In this document: positions 21,101 through 29,441 of the stretch, piece by piece
Numbering within the stretch: position 1 is the stretch's first letter
Layout of the letters: the number at the start of each line of letters is the position of its first letter
Source of the DNA: Streptococcus ilei
GTDB taxonomy: Bacteria; Bacillota; Bacilli; Lactobacillales; Streptococcaceae
DNA: 64,000 nucleotides
Reading direction: 5' to 3'
Assembly: GCF_000479335.1 (NCBI RefSeq)
Contig: NC_022584.1
Span: 1,302,001-1,366,000, forward strand
The notes under the pieces: generated by a model
Databases searched by the model: none
Told to the model about the DNA's origin: nothing
The model's input: only the letters and a program-made list of their open reading frames with translations
Translations under genes and position numbers: made by a program

Positions 21101-24100
21101 AGTGATTCCTACTGATTGAACGTTTTCTTTGTTGTTAGCTGAGAATTTAGTTGTATCCAACCATACTTGGTAGTAGATCTTGTCTCCGCGGTTAACAGTC
21201 TTGGTATTGATGTTTTCTGCTTCGTTGTTTGAAGTTCCATCAACATATGGATCAGTATTTGTTTCACCATATTTATCAGTCAACTCAGCATCATCATCAA
21301 GAAGTTTGTTATCAGTGATTGAGTATTTAGCTGTATTCAATACATACTTCTCTGGTTGGAACTTAGGTTCTGTTGGAGGAGTTACTGTATTGTTAAACTC
21401 TTTGTCAGCTGGTTCAGTTACGTCAGCAACCAATGCTTTAGCTGTACCGTCGTGAGATACTGTTACAGTTACTTCTGCCTTCATAGTATCGTAAGTGACA
21501 GTAGCGTCTGCACCTTTAACCTCTGTTACAGAGTAAGTGTAAGTACCTTCTTGACCCTTCTTGTATTTAAGGGCAGTGACTTTTTCACCAGCTTTATTTG
21601 TGTACTCTACTGGAGAGAATTTAATCTTACCATCTGCATCGTTGGTTACAGTCGCAATCACAACATTGTCGCTGTCTTTCAACTCAAATGTAAATTCGCC
21701 AGCTTTAAGCGCACGACCTTCCAAACGTTTTGTGAAGTTGAATTCTGCAGTGATTGGTACACTGTTCACACGTTTTTGAGTTGGTTTTTCTGGAGTTTCT
21801 ACAGATTTGCTTACTGGGTTGTATACGTGAACGATTTGGTTGGCTTTGTTTTCGATGTCTACTCCACCTGCTACTGATTCTTTAACAGTTGCTGGGATAT
21901 CGAATTTGTAGTAGCGACCAAATGCAAATTTAGTGGTGTCGATAACTTGAGTGTTATCAGCATCACCTAAAGATTTGTTCATAGAAGATTTAGATGTAGC
22001 TGTAATGACTCCGTTAGATACTGTAATATCAAATTTAGATGTTACATCAACTCCTGTTTCGCTGTCATAAGCCTTGATATCAGCACTGTTAACAGTCAAT
22101 TTATCTGCATCGTATGTATCAGAGATACCTACAGATTGGATGTTGTTCTTGTCAGTGAAGTTCTTAGTATCCAACCATACTTGGTAAACTAATTTATCAC
22201 CGCGGTTAACAGTCTTGGTATTGATGTTTTCTGCTTCGTTGTTCTTGGTTTGATCAGCATATGGATTTGCATTTGTTTCTGTGTACTCATCCTGAAGCTC
22301 ATCGTCATCGTCCATTAATTTTGTACCTGTTAGGTCAAATTTTTCTTTGTTAAGGACGAATTTTTCTGGTTGGAACTCAGGTGTTTCCGGAGGAGTGATT
22401 TTGTTGTTGAATACTTTATCTTCCTTACCATCAGTTGATGCTCCGTTATCATCTACACCACCAGTTGATGATACGCTTGTTACTGTAGTAAGTGTATGAC
22501 CGTTCTTAGCAACCTTAACTGTAATAGTTGCCTTCATCGTATCGTAAGTCATACCAACTTCTTTCGTTGCTGGAATAACTTCTTCTACAGTATAGGTATG
22601 TGTGCCAATTTTCGTATTGTCAAATGACAATTCAGTAAATGTCACTGTACCATCTTTTTTGTTGGCAACAGTTTCAACTTCTTGACCTCTTGAATCTTTA
22701 AGAACAAAGTTGAATTCTCCGTCTTTAAGTTCACGTCCAGCCAATTTCTTACTGAAGTCAAACTTAGTCTTAACTGGTGCTACAACATAGTTGTTGAAGA
22801 TTTTATCTTCATCACCTGACTTGAATCCACCTTCAGCACTGTATTTAACAGTAGCTTGTAAATCACCTTGAGCATTTTCAGTTACCTTAACAGTCATGGT
22901 AACAGTCATTGCATCGTATTCAACGTTTGCATCTGAACCTGGAGTCTCAGTGATTGTGTAAGTGTAAGTACCAACTTTGTTAAAGGTAAGTTTGCTAAAT
23001 GTAGCTTTACCATCTTTATTGGTAACTGTTTCTTCATGTTTATCAGGGCTGCTGCTCTTTTCTGTTAACTTGAAAGTAAACTCACCGTCAACAAGTACAC
23101 GTCCTTCCAATTGTTTTTCAACTTCTGGAGTAACTTCGACTGGCTCTTGTTTTACATAGTAGTAAACAGTCGGTTTATATGGTGTTAACGAGTTTAATAA
23201 GTCAACGTTTGTACCAATTTGTACATATGCACCATTTGTTAATTGACTATTTGGTGAAAGGTGACCAATGTTATCTCCCAAGAATGGAACGAAGACAGTC
23301 TTCTTCGGTGTGTATCCAGCAGCTGTTTGGAAGTCAAATGAAACTTCTTTCCCGTCTGGATAGTTTACACCTTTACTATCTGTGAAAGGAATGGTGTGAA
23401 GTGGTGATTTCTTAACTGCTAATTCTTGTTTGTTATAATCACCTGGTTTAATCGGCTTGGTTTCTGCTAACAACATGTAGCCATCTGTTTCCAATGTGCC
23501 ATCAGAACGTTTACTTTGTTGTTTTGGATCAAGAAGATAAACACGAACTACTACTGATCCATCTTCACCTACGATTTCTTTAATCCGTTTAATTCCTGCA
23601 CGCTCAGCGTCCATGAATTTAGTACCAACTACGTAAGGACGACTTACAAAGCCAGTTGTCGAATCTGGATTTGCTGTTTGGTAAAGTTTGTATCCATCAA
23701 ATTGACGCTCACCAGACGCTGTGAAATGTTGTCCTTCCATAGCTTTAGTTGCATATTTAGCTAAATCAACTTCATTACCATTTGGTACGTAGTCTTGAAC
23801 TGTTACATCAGTTTTATTTGCATTGAATGTAGCATTATTTTTATCGACTACTCTATAGTAAGTCGGTTTTTCGACAAATTTTGGAATTTTAGCGTTTGAA
23901 TCAGTAATTGTACGACCGTTATAAGCTGGTTCCACAACGTTAATAATATCAGTTGATGTACGAGCGTTATAAACATCTTGATATAATTTTTGTTCAGCTT
24001 CATTTTTTGGATTTACTAAAGCTTGAATACTAGCACCAACTTCATAACCAAATTGAATAAATGGTTCGTCAGTTTTACCAGCTCCTGCTCCTAAACCTTT

Positions 24101-25027
24101 GTCGTAATCATATTTCACAGTTAATTGACCATTAGAGGCCGCAGTTGTAGTTGTGAATTTTTGAATACCGCTTGACGCAGAAAGAGTTCTAGTTTCTACT
24201 ACATTACCAGTAGTTTTATCAATTAATTCAACAGTTGTTTCTGTAGAATCATCAAATCTTTTATACGCACGGGTATAATAATTTGTATTATATCTCTCAT
24301 TGAAGCGAGTAAGGTCTATGATACTGTAAGTATACACATCTCCTTCTTTTCTTGCGTACCCAGCTGGTACAGGTTGAGAGCTTACAGTTGCCCCATTAGC
24401 ATCTTTAATTTCTGGAGTTACTTTTTCCCCATCTTTTAAGTAAGTGCTTACTGCTACTGGGTTAGAGTTGTGGTCTCCAGTAACAGCTTCGTTAGTAACA
24501 GCACGACGATTACGTACTCTTGGTTTGTTTGATTCATGTGAAGCTGGTTTTGCTTCAGCTGCTGGTTTTACTTCAGGTGCAGCTGGTTTTGCTTCTTCAG
24601 CTTTTTCTGCTGGTTTGGCAGTTTCTTCTGCAGTAACACCTGCTTCAGCAACTGCTGGTTTTGCAACCACTTCTGCTTTTGGAGTTGCTTCTACAGCTGG
24701 TTTTGCTTCAGGTGCGGCTGGAGTTTCAGTCGCAGCTTTTGCCTCAGCTGCTAAAGCAGGGTTTGGAAGCTCCACTTTAGGTGCAGGTGCTCCCTGAGCG
24801 TAAGTCTCACCTGGAGCTGTAGTAGCAGTATCTTGAGGCGCTTGGTCAGCCTCGGGTTGAACGCTTTCTACAGTTTCCTTGCTTGTGTCAGTAGACGCAC
24901 TAACTCCATCCGCAGCTACTGTCGGAGCTCCGACAGCAAAAAGCGCTGTCCCTAGTAATACAGAACAAACGCCAACGCTATACTTTCGCAAAGAAAAGCG
25001 CTGACGTCTATTAAACATTTCCTTCAT
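15191..25027 (-). CDS. Giant YSIRK/LPxTG adhesin with alternating isopeptide domains
   Basis: 3278 residues. The N-terminus has a YSIRK-type signal (FSLRKYSVGVCSVLLG near residues 11-26). Then follow an Ala/Pro/Lys/Glu-rich stalk (about 75-185), a unique likely binding region (about 190-630), and a long repeat region. That region alternates two modules: nine pilin-type domains with the motif LEGRxLKxxEFxFxLKD, and seven domains like the AgI/II (SspB) C2 isopeptide domain, opening with PEKYVLN or similar. Lys in the TKKLEGR segment and Asn in EFNN are placed as in Spy0128-type intramolecular Lys-Asn bonds. A Pro/Thr/Val spacer of PPTPPVT units (about 3189-3240) precedes LPSTGE (about 3243-3248), a membrane segment and basic tail. 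Predicted role: an extended, protease-resistant, sortase-anchored adhesin. Start ATG at 25027 has AAGGAG 10 nt upstream; a second in-frame ATG three codons later is also plausible. Confidence 0.93.
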   Translation of the reverse strand: MKEMFNRRQRFSLRKYSVGVCSVLLGTALFAVGAPTVAADGVSASTDTSKETVESVQPEADQAPQDTATTAPGETYAQGAPAPKVELPNPALAAEAKAATETPAAPEAKPAVEATPKAEVVAKPAVAEAGVTAEETAKPAEKAEEAKPAAPEVKPAAEAKPASHESNKPRVRNRRAVTNEAVTGDHNSNPVAVSTYLKDGEKVTPEIKDANGATVSSQPVPAGYARKEGDVYTYSIIDLTRFNERYNTNYYTRAYKRFDDSTETTVELIDKTTGNVVETRTLSASSGIQKFTTTTAASNGQLTVKYDYDKGLGAGAGKTDEPFIQFGYEVGASIQALVNPKNEAEQKLYQDVYNARTSTDIINVVEPAYNGRTITDSNAKIPKFVEKPTYYRVVDKNNATFNANKTDVTVQDYVPNGNEVDLAKYATKAMEGQHFTASGERQFDGYKLYQTANPDSTTGFVSRPYVVGTKFMDAERAGIKRIKEIVGEDGSVVVRVYLLDPKQQSKRSDGTLETDGYMLLAETKPIKPGDYNKQELAVKKSPLHTIPFTDSKGVNYPDGKEVSFDFQTAAGYTPKKTVFVPFLGDNIGHLSPNSQLTNGAYVQIGTNVDLLNSLTPYKPTVYYYVKQEPVEVTPEVEKQLEGRVLVDGEFTFKLTEKSSSPDKHEETVTNKDGKATFSKLTFNKVGTYTYTITETPGSDANVEYDAMTVTMTVKVTENAQGDLQATVKYSAEGGFKSGDEDKIFNNYVVAPVKTKFDFSKKLAGRELKDGEFNFVLKDSRGQEVETVANKKDGTVTFTELSFDNTKIGTHTYTVEEVIPATKEVGMTYDTMKATITVKVAKNGHTLTTVTSVSSTGGVDDNGASTDGKEDKVFNNKITPPETPEFQPEKFVLNKEKFDLTGTKLMDDDDELQDEYTETNANPYADQTKNNEAENINTKTVNRGDKLVYQVWLDTKNFTDKNNIQSVGISDTYDADKLTVNSADIKAYDSETGVDVTSKFDITVSNGVITATSKSSMNKSLGDADNTQVIDTTKFAFGRYYKFDIPATVKESVAGGVDIENKANQIVHVYNPVSKSVETPEKPTQKRVNSVPITAEFNFTKRLEGRALKAGEFTFELKDSDNVVIATVTNDADGKIKFSPVEYTNKAGEKVTALKYKKGQEGTYTYSVTEVKGADATVTYDTMKAEVTVTVSHDGTAKALVADVTEPADKEFNNTVTPPTEPKFQPEKYVLNTAKYSITDNKLLDDDAELTDKYGETNTDPYVDGTSNNEAENINTKTVNRGDKIYYQVWLDTTKFSANNKENVQSVGITDDFDETKVDVNSTKIKAYDSVTGDDVTNKFDIKVENGVMTATLKAGFTKSLGDAENTQIIDTTKFAFERYYKFDIPATVKADVPGGADIENTAAQVVNYYNPISKTVEKPNKPTEKRVNNVPISVEFNFTKKLEGRELKANEFSFVLKDSTGKVVETVSNDAAGNVKFSTLTFKKGQEGVHNYTVEEVKGNDATVTYDTMKANVTITVSHDGTAKALVANLGDIADKEFNNTVTPPTEPKFQPEKYVLNTEKYSITDNKLLDDDAELADKYGDTNTDPYVDKANNNEAENINTKTVNRGDKIYYQVWLDTTKFSANNKENVQSVGITDDFDETKVDVNSTKIKAYDSVTGDDVTNKFDIKVENGVMTATLKAGFTKSLGDAENTQIIDTTKFAFERYYKFDIPATVKADVPGGADIENTAAQVVNYYNPISKTVEKPNKPTEKRVNNVPISVEFNFTKKLEGRELKANEFSFVLKDSTGKVVETVSNDAAGNVKFSTLTFKKGQEGVHNYTVEEVKGNDATVTYDTMKANVTITVSHDGTAKALVANLGDIADKEFNNTVTPPTEPKFQPEKYVLNTEKYSITDNKLLDDDAELADKYGDTNTDPYVDKANNNEAENINTKTVNRGDKLVYQVWLDTTKFSADNKENIQSVGISDNYDEAKLELDVTKIKAYDSVSGNDVTDKFDIVENNGVITATLKAGFTKSLGDAENTQVIDTTKFEFGRYYKFDIPTTVKQTVKAGVDIENTAAQVVNYYNPTTKKVETPEKPTQKRVNNVPVPVEFNFTKKLEGRELKDQEFSFTLKDADGKVLETVKNDADGKVKFSAIEFKKGQEGTYNYTVEEVVGSDATVTYDPMVATVKVVVSHDGTAKALVTNVTDAEDKEFNNRVTPPEEPKFQPEKYVVSEEKFDITGDKLVDDDKELADKYADTNANPYADDASNNEKENLNTKTVKRGDKLVYQVWLDTTKFDAANKDNIQSVGISDNYDETKLDLDSTKIKAYDSVTGAEVTDKFDIAVDNGVITATLKDGFTKSLGDAENTQIIDTTKFEFGRYYKFDIPATVKDDVVAGADIENKAAQVVNYYNPVSKTVEKPNKPTEKRVNSVPISVEFNFTKKLEGRELKAGEFTFELKDSDNVVIATATNDAAGKIKFSPVEYTNKAGETVTALKYKKGQEGTYKYTVEEVKGTDATVTYDTMKAVVTVEVRHDGTAKALITNVTDPADKEFNNIVRPPEEPKFQPEKYVVSEEKFDITGDKLVDDDKELADKVADTNANPYADDASNNEKQNLNTKTVKRGDKLVYQVWLDTTKFDAKNKDNIQSVGISDDYDETKLDLDSTKIKAYDSVTGAEVTDKFDIAVNNGVITATLKAGFTKSLGDAENTQIIDTTKFAFGRYYKFDIPTTVKADVPGGVDIENTAAQVVNYYNPTTKKVEKPSKPTEKRVNNVPVSIEFNFTKKLEGRELQANEFSFVLKDSEGKTLETVSNDAAGNVKFSALEFKKGQEGVHNYTVEEVKGSDATVTYDTMKANVTVTVSHDGTAKVLVATVGDIADKEFNNRVTPPETPEFNPEKYILNESKFDITGDKLVDDDKELADKVADTNKDPYADKVDNNEAQNINTKTLKKGDKVYYQVWLDTTKFTEAHNIQSVGVTDKYDSENLDVNVAEIKAYDSVTGEDVTAKFDIKVENGVITATSKTDLTKSLGDAENTPVIDTAKLAFGRYYKFEIPATIKATAKDGVDIENTASQTVHQYDPTKKSVEKPEKPTEKRVVNIPTKVEFNFTKKLEGRELKEGEFSFVLKDKDGKVIETVKNDASGNIKFSALEFKRGDEETKTYTYTVEEVKGTEAGVEYDKMVATVTVTVTKEGKVLTATSQLPEDTEFNNKVIPPKPPVTPPTPPVTPPTPPVTPPTPPVTPPTPPVTPPTPPVTPPTPPVTPPAPELPSTGEEQSASAALLGAALGLVGLAGLARRKKNED
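19237..21233. repeat. Tandem 981-bp duplication inside the giant adhesin
   Basis: The sequence from about 19237 reappears 981 bp later with essentially no differences until about 20252/21233. It covers one SspB-like plus one pilin-like module (327 residues). Other module copies in the gene have clearly diverged, so this one is recent. Confidence 0.85.
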
Positions 25028-25058
25028 TTATTTGTATCTCCTTTTTCATATTTTTATT

Positions 25059-25086
25059 GTTTGATACATAACAAATGTTATCAAAC
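25059..25086. promoter_or_regulatory. Palindrome over the promoter-proximal region of the giant adhesin
   Basis: A 28-bp inverted repeat with arms GTTTGATA and TATCAAAC and partly paired interior overlaps the downstream -10 box. It resembles an operator, but I cannot name the regulator. Confidence 0.45.
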
Positions 25087-25103
25087 TTGTTCATCTCCGT
25101 CAA
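25075..25103 (-). promoter_or_regulatory. Downstream promoter (P2) of the giant adhesin
   Basis: TTGACG (25103-25098), 17-bp spacer and extended -10 TGATAACAT (TAACAT at 25080-25075) on the minus strand. Confidence 0.6.
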
Positions 25104-25106
25104 CTA

Positions 25107-25135
25107 ATTATATCAAAGTTGTTACTTATCGTAAA
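25107..25135 (-). promoter_or_regulatory. Upstream promoter (P1) of the giant adhesin
   Basis: TTTACG (25135-25130), 17-bp spacer and TGATATAAT (TATAAT at 25112-25107) on the minus strand. P1 and P2 share the repeated core AACAA-TTTGATA. Confidence 0.55.
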
Positions 25136-25255
25136 ACTTTCTGAATATTCAGACGAAGTTTCCCTCTATTTTTTAACATTTTTTTACTTTTTTTCCCATT
25201 TAGTCCATTTTTTTATTATTCATTTTTTTGACACATTTTCATCCTTTATATAGAA

Positions 25256-25437
25256 AAGAGAGTGGGACAGAAATCGGTAATTCGTTAGAATTCGATTTCG
25301 TCGTCCCACCTCCGCACAGTTGAGTAGGGCTGTAAAAGCTGATGAAATCAGCGTATTAGAGCCCACTCAACCACTGCGTCTTGCTCGACAATCCAAAGAC
25401 AATTGAGAGGCTAGGACTTTTGTCCTAGCCTCTTTTA
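25256..25437 (+). repeat. Dispersed structured intergenic repeat, copy A
   Basis: 182 bp. Three nested hairpins: GTGGGAC/GTCCCAC (25262-25268 with 25303-25309), a long CGCA..GTTGAGT/ACTCAAC..TGCG stem enclosing GCTGAT/ATCAGC, and a perfect terminator-like stem GAGGCTAGGAC/GTCCTAGCCTC followed by TTTT. Near-identical copies are at 34158 and 55647, with a diverged one at 58758. With the promoters above it fills the gap between the giant adhesin and the yfhO-like gene. Confidence 0.9.
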
Positions 25438-25463
25438 AGAAATCTATTCCTCACTGAGGAAAC

Positions 25464-28388
25464 TTAAGCATGCTCCTCTTCCCATCTTTTTCTAATGACG
25501 ACGAGACTCACAACTGAGACAATAGACAATAGGGCACCGATCAAGCTACCTCTGGTTTTGAAGACAAACTCGACCTTATGTTTCCCTTTGGTGATTGGGA
25601 AAGATAGAAAGCTATTCCAGGCTCTTTCGGTTGGGACGGATTGACCATCCACTTTCACCTGCCAGCCGGCACTGTATGGGATGGAGGTCATCATGACATC
25701 ACTATCATCCGTAATGGTGACATCGCCCTCGATATGAGTATTACTGAACTTGGTCACCTTCAGACCCTGCTGCTTGCGCTTCTCAAGTACTTCTTGGATC
25801 TGATCCAGCTCTGCCCGATAGACACCCGCCTGACTCATGTCGATGGTATCCGCTCTAAAGCGGAACTCAATCACCGACTCTTGATTTTCGGCCATGTCCG
25901 TCAACTGCCATATTTGCCTTTGGGTAAAGGTCTTACTATTTGGTAGCCATTTATTGTTGACCAGGACAGAATAATCTTGCTTAGGAATCAAGGACGCCGG
26001 CACAAAGAAGTAATAGGTATTGTTGGAACGTGGAATGATCTTATAACGGATAATGCCTTCTTTAGAAGAATCTGCCCGTCGATAGATGGCCTCTCCTGTC
26101 TCCTTGTTGACCTTTTCTTCTATTAAATTCTCCGTTTCAATCCCAGTAAAGGCCAAGGGTTTGAAATACTCTACATAATCGCCTGTATTCTTTTGATGTC
26201 CTTCCATAGAGTTCAAGATAATGTTTTGATTGGCAAAAGCATTGTTGGCCCCAAACTGAATGTTCTTCACAAGGGAATTCGTCCCATAGGCCAAAGGGAA
26301 GGAATGAGGGTTTTTATAGACGACAAAGCGATTGTCTTCATAGACCGTCTCTGTGTAGTAACGCCCCATGTCAAAGCGGTTGGTAAAGCGATAGAAATAC
26401 ATCTTTTCCGGATGAGCTTCCATCTCTTTTGGATCGAACTCCTTGACATGCATGTAATAGCGAACACCGTACAAGGCATCCGTCAGGGGCGTCCCATTGG
26501 TATACTCTGTGGCTGCATTGACCCCCAAATCGCCCATGTAAGCAAAGTGATCCATAGTCGACCGTTCTAAGCTCGAGCTGAAGGTACTCAATCCTGGATA
26601 AGATACCAAGGATGGGACCGTTCGAGAATAGGCAAAGTCGGTCGCAATCCGGTAAAACTTCTCATCCGCATCAGCTTGGACTTTGTCCGTCACACGCTTG
26701 ACCGATACAGCAGCGTCTGCAAATTTATGGACACTGTCATAACCTAAGGTCACCTGAGAGAGATAGGCATTGTAGCCAAGCTCAAAGACGGTCAAGACGG
26801 ATAAGATCATGACTGACAAGCGGGACCATTTTTGGTTCAAGAGCAGAAGGACAAGCAAGTACATCAGAACAGTGATTCCAACTTGGGACAACAAATAGCC
26901 TGCTTTTAAAAGGATGAGGGCAAGGACAAGGAAGCCGGCCGTCCAGCCAATTCGAACAAGCTTTTCTTTCTGGCTCTTCTTGGACTTGTCCCAATAGCTG
27001 TAAAAGCCATAGGAGGCAACGACCAGGAACCCCAACAAATGAAGGGTGGTAAATCGGGTGATGTAACGGGAGACACCAGACGGTTGAAGCTTGGCAATGA
27101 AGCTATAGTTCTGCGAATAGACGTAGACAACTGCCAAGGCTAATACCAGACCAATCACTAGGTTGGCGATGCGTGAAAGCACAATTTTTTCTTTCATCGC
27201 TTGGTAGGCCAGAATGAGCATAAAGAAAGAGAATAGCCAAGAGAAGCGGAAAAAGAAACCAGCTGGATTTTGTCCCATATGCCAAATCTTGCTGACAAAT
27301 TCATTGACAAAGGAAATAAAGAAGACGAAGGTGACCAGACCGGCAGCCCATTTCTTGACTGTGACAACTTTTTTCGACAAGAAATAGGATACAAAGCCTA
27401 GTAACCCCAAGGCTCCGATATAGATATTGGGGAGGTTTGGCCCCGCGGACCAGCCTGAGGTGTTATCAAAGCCACCCACAACTAGCTTGGCAAAAATATC
27501 CAAGGGATTTATTTGAAAGGCCAATGAGAAGGTCATCCCTCCTCCGACCTGACCCTTACTTTCGATAAGGTTGAAGAAGACCGGCAAGAGGATGACTGAG
27601 GCTAGTGCAATCCCGATAATCGAATAGATCACTGCCTGCAAGAGGGGGAGAGTCACGTTTCTTATTTTCTTCTTCCAATCTCCTTCGACCATCAGTCTTG
27701 GTGATACATAGTAGCAAGCATACAAGGCGATGAAAATGGAAATCATATAGCCCATATAAAATTGAAGCAAGACCGTCAAGCCTAAGGCAAAGGCATAGCG
27801 ATAGGGAGCGCCTCCATCCAATAATTCTTCTAGGTAGACAATGACGATGGGAAGCATGATCATGGCATCGTAGAAAATGACATTCATCTGATAGGACACT
27901 AGCATCCCAGACAGGGCATAAGCCGTCGCAAAGAGGGGCACCAGCCACTTCCTAGACTCCAAGCCCTTATACCGCTTGACCAAGAGGAAGGCAAAGGCCA
28001 TCCCAATAGCCCCATAACGGAGCCAAATGGTCAAGAAGACCGCAAACCCAAAGTACTTGAGGGGCGTCAAAATATAGATGATATTAAAAGGACTCATCAA
28101 ATAGTAGCCGAGCACCCCTATCATATCTCCCCCCAGAGACTTGGTAAAGGAATAGCTCAAACTAGATAAATCTCCGGAGAGCACGGCATGTTTCAACAAG
28201 CCAAAGAAGCTGATGTATTGTTGACCAAAATCAACAGCCATCAAGCTTTTGTCTCCAAATGGAAAAGTCCCCATAAAAGCCCAAACGACCAGCATGATAG
28301 CCATTGGGAGCATGGCACTAAAAGCATACAGCAAGCCCTTGGGATTTCTCTTCCAAAGCTCTTGCCAAGGCTTGGTCCAAACAAACAT
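25464..28388 (-). CDS. YfhO-family membrane glycosyltransferase
   Basis: 974 residues. About a dozen transmembrane segments occupy the first 540 residues; a large extracytoplasmic domain follows (about 540-940), then a final membrane segment and basic tail. This is the YfhO family. In Bacillus subtilis YfhO is thought to use the undecaprenyl-phosphate sugar made by CsbB to decorate lipoteichoic acid. The upstream gene here is a CsbB-like enzyme 20 nt away in the same direction, so the same two-step system is likely. The acceptor and sugar cannot be read from the sequence. Confidence 0.85.
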   Translation of the reverse strand: MFVWTKPWQELWKRNPKGLLYAFSAMLPMAIMLVVWAFMGTFPFGDKSLMAVDFGQQYISFFGLLKHAVLSGDLSSLSYSFTKSLGGDMIGVLGYYLMSPFNIIYILTPLKYFGFAVFLTIWLRYGAIGMAFAFLLVKRYKGLESRKWLVPLFATAYALSGMLVSYQMNVIFYDAMIMLPIVIVYLEELLDGGAPYRYAFALGLTVLLQFYMGYMISIFIALYACYYVSPRLMVEGDWKKKIRNVTLPLLQAVIYSIIGIALASVILLPVFFNLIESKGQVGGGMTFSLAFQINPLDIFAKLVVGGFDNTSGWSAGPNLPNIYIGALGLLGFVSYFLSKKVVTVKKWAAGLVTFVFFISFVNEFVSKIWHMGQNPAGFFFRFSWLFSFFMLILAYQAMKEKIVLSRIANLVIGLVLALAVVYVYSQNYSFIAKLQPSGVSRYITRFTTLHLLGFLVVASYGFYSYWDKSKKSQKEKLVRIGWTAGFLVLALILLKAGYLLSQVGITVLMYLLVLLLLNQKWSRLSVMILSVLTVFELGYNAYLSQVTLGYDSVHKFADAAVSVKRVTDKVQADADEKFYRIATDFAYSRTVPSLVSYPGLSTFSSSLERSTMDHFAYMGDLGVNAATEYTNGTPLTDALYGVRYYMHVKEFDPKEMEAHPEKMYFYRFTNRFDMGRYYTETVYEDNRFVVYKNPHSFPLAYGTNSLVKNIQFGANNAFANQNIILNSMEGHQKNTGDYVEYFKPLAFTGIETENLIEEKVNKETGEAIYRRADSSKEGIIRYKIIPRSNNTYYFFVPASLIPKQDYSVLVNNKWLPNSKTFTQRQIWQLTDMAENQESVIEFRFRADTIDMSQAGVYRAELDQIQEVLEKRKQQGLKVTKFSNTHIEGDVTITDDSDVMMTSIPYSAGWQVKVDGQSVPTERAWNSFLSFPITKGKHKVEFVFKTRGSLIGALLSIVSVVSLVVIRKRWEEEHA

Positions 28389-28408
28389 TCTTCTATCTCC
28401 TATCTTCC

Positions 28409-29368
28409 TTATCCGATACTATCTTCTTTCGCCTTCTCAATATTGGTGTCTTCAATAATGAAGTGAGGGCGACGCTTCACTTCGTAATAAATCTTCCCGA
28501 TATATTCTCCAAGAATTCCGATAAAGATCAGCTGCACTCCACTAAAGAGAATGATGGCCGCAATGGTGGTGAAATACCCACTCACATAATTCCCCGGAGC
28601 AAAGATATACTTCATCAACTCAAAAGCCAAGTAAAGAATAGCCAAGCCCAGACAGATAAAGCCAAACTGGATACAAACCCGAAGGGGACGGTCATTAAAA
28701 GAAATAATCCCTTGTATGGCATAGTTCATGGATTTCTTAAAGCCAAACTTACTCTTTCCAGCCTTGCGAAGTTCATTTTTATAAGGGATGACTTTCTCCT
28801 TGAAACCAATCCATTCATACAAACCTTTATTAAATCGATTGTATTCTGGCATGGAAACAAAAGCGTTGATAGCTTTGCGACTGAGAAGTCTGAGCTCAGA
28901 TTTCCCATCCGTCAAATGGACATCCATCGAGCGGTTGGATAGGAAGTAAAAGAGACGAGCAAAACTGCTCCCCACAAAGGACTCACCATCACGAGTCCGC
29001 TGGCCACTGACGATATCGTAGCCTTCCTTGTAAGCCTCTAGAAAGAGAGGTATGAGATAGGGCGGATGTTGCAAATCACCATCCATGACCATGACCGCAT
29101 CTCCCGTCGCATACTTAAAACCAGCCAAGATGCCGCTCTCCCGGCCAAAGTTTCGACTAAAGCGAATATATTTGACCCGATTATTGTCTCTGGCAATTCC
29201 TGCAATCAGCTCAAAGGTCCTGTCATTGCTCCCATCATCAATATAAAGGATTTCATAATCCGAAAGATCTTTCCCAAGCATGTCTTCCAACTGGGCCGAA
29301 ATAGCTGCATGCGTCTGAGCTAGTACTAATTCCTCATTGAGTAGTGTAATGAGTATTGATAATTTCAT
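28409..29368 (-). CDS. GtrB/CsbB-type polyprenyl-phosphate glycosyltransferase
   Basis: 319 residues. The N-terminal GT-A domain (GT2 family) has IDDGS near residue 45 and a DGDLQHP metal-binding motif near 96. Two C-terminal membrane segments (about 232-255 and 268-295) are typical of GtrB, CsbB and ArnC. It should transfer a sugar from a nucleotide donor to undecaprenyl phosphate on the cytoplasmic face. The flipped product would serve the YfhO-like protein encoded 20 nt downstream. GGAG lies 7 nt before the ATG. No separate promoter is visible, and the preceding adhesin gene ends at a terminator just upstream. Confidence 0.88.
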   Translation of the reverse strand: MKLSILITLLNEELVLAQTHAAISAQLEDMLGKDLSDYEILYIDDGSNDRTFELIAGIARDNNRVKYIRFSRNFGRESGILAGFKYATGDAVMVMDGDLQHPPYLIPLFLEAYKEGYDIVSGQRTRDGESFVGSSFARLFYFLSNRSMDVHLTDGKSELRLLSRKAINAFVSMPEYNRFNKGLYEWIGFKEKVIPYKNELRKAGKSKFGFKKSMNYAIQGIISFNDRPLRVCIQFGFICLGLAILYLAFELMKYIFAPGNYVSGYFTTIAAIILFSGVQLIFIGILGEYIGKIYYEVKRRPHFIIEDTNIEKAKEDSIG

Positions 29369-29394
29369 CCTTTTTCTCCATCTATCGTTCTCCC

Positions 29395-29420
29395 AAAAAA
29401 GAGAGAGCTTTCGCTCTCTC
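29395..29420 (-). terminator. Terminator of the Thr-rich adhesin
   Basis: On the minus strand GAGAGAGC pairs perfectly with GCTCTCTC around AAA, followed by six T. Confidence 0.85.
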
Positions 29421-29441
29421 CATCATACGGAAACTCTTTGT

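Noticed and set aside
25256-25437. Insertion sequence or MITE with terminal inverted repeats and target duplication
   Set aside because: No terminal inverted repeat across the whole element and no clear target duplication around the copies; the palindromes are internal hairpins.
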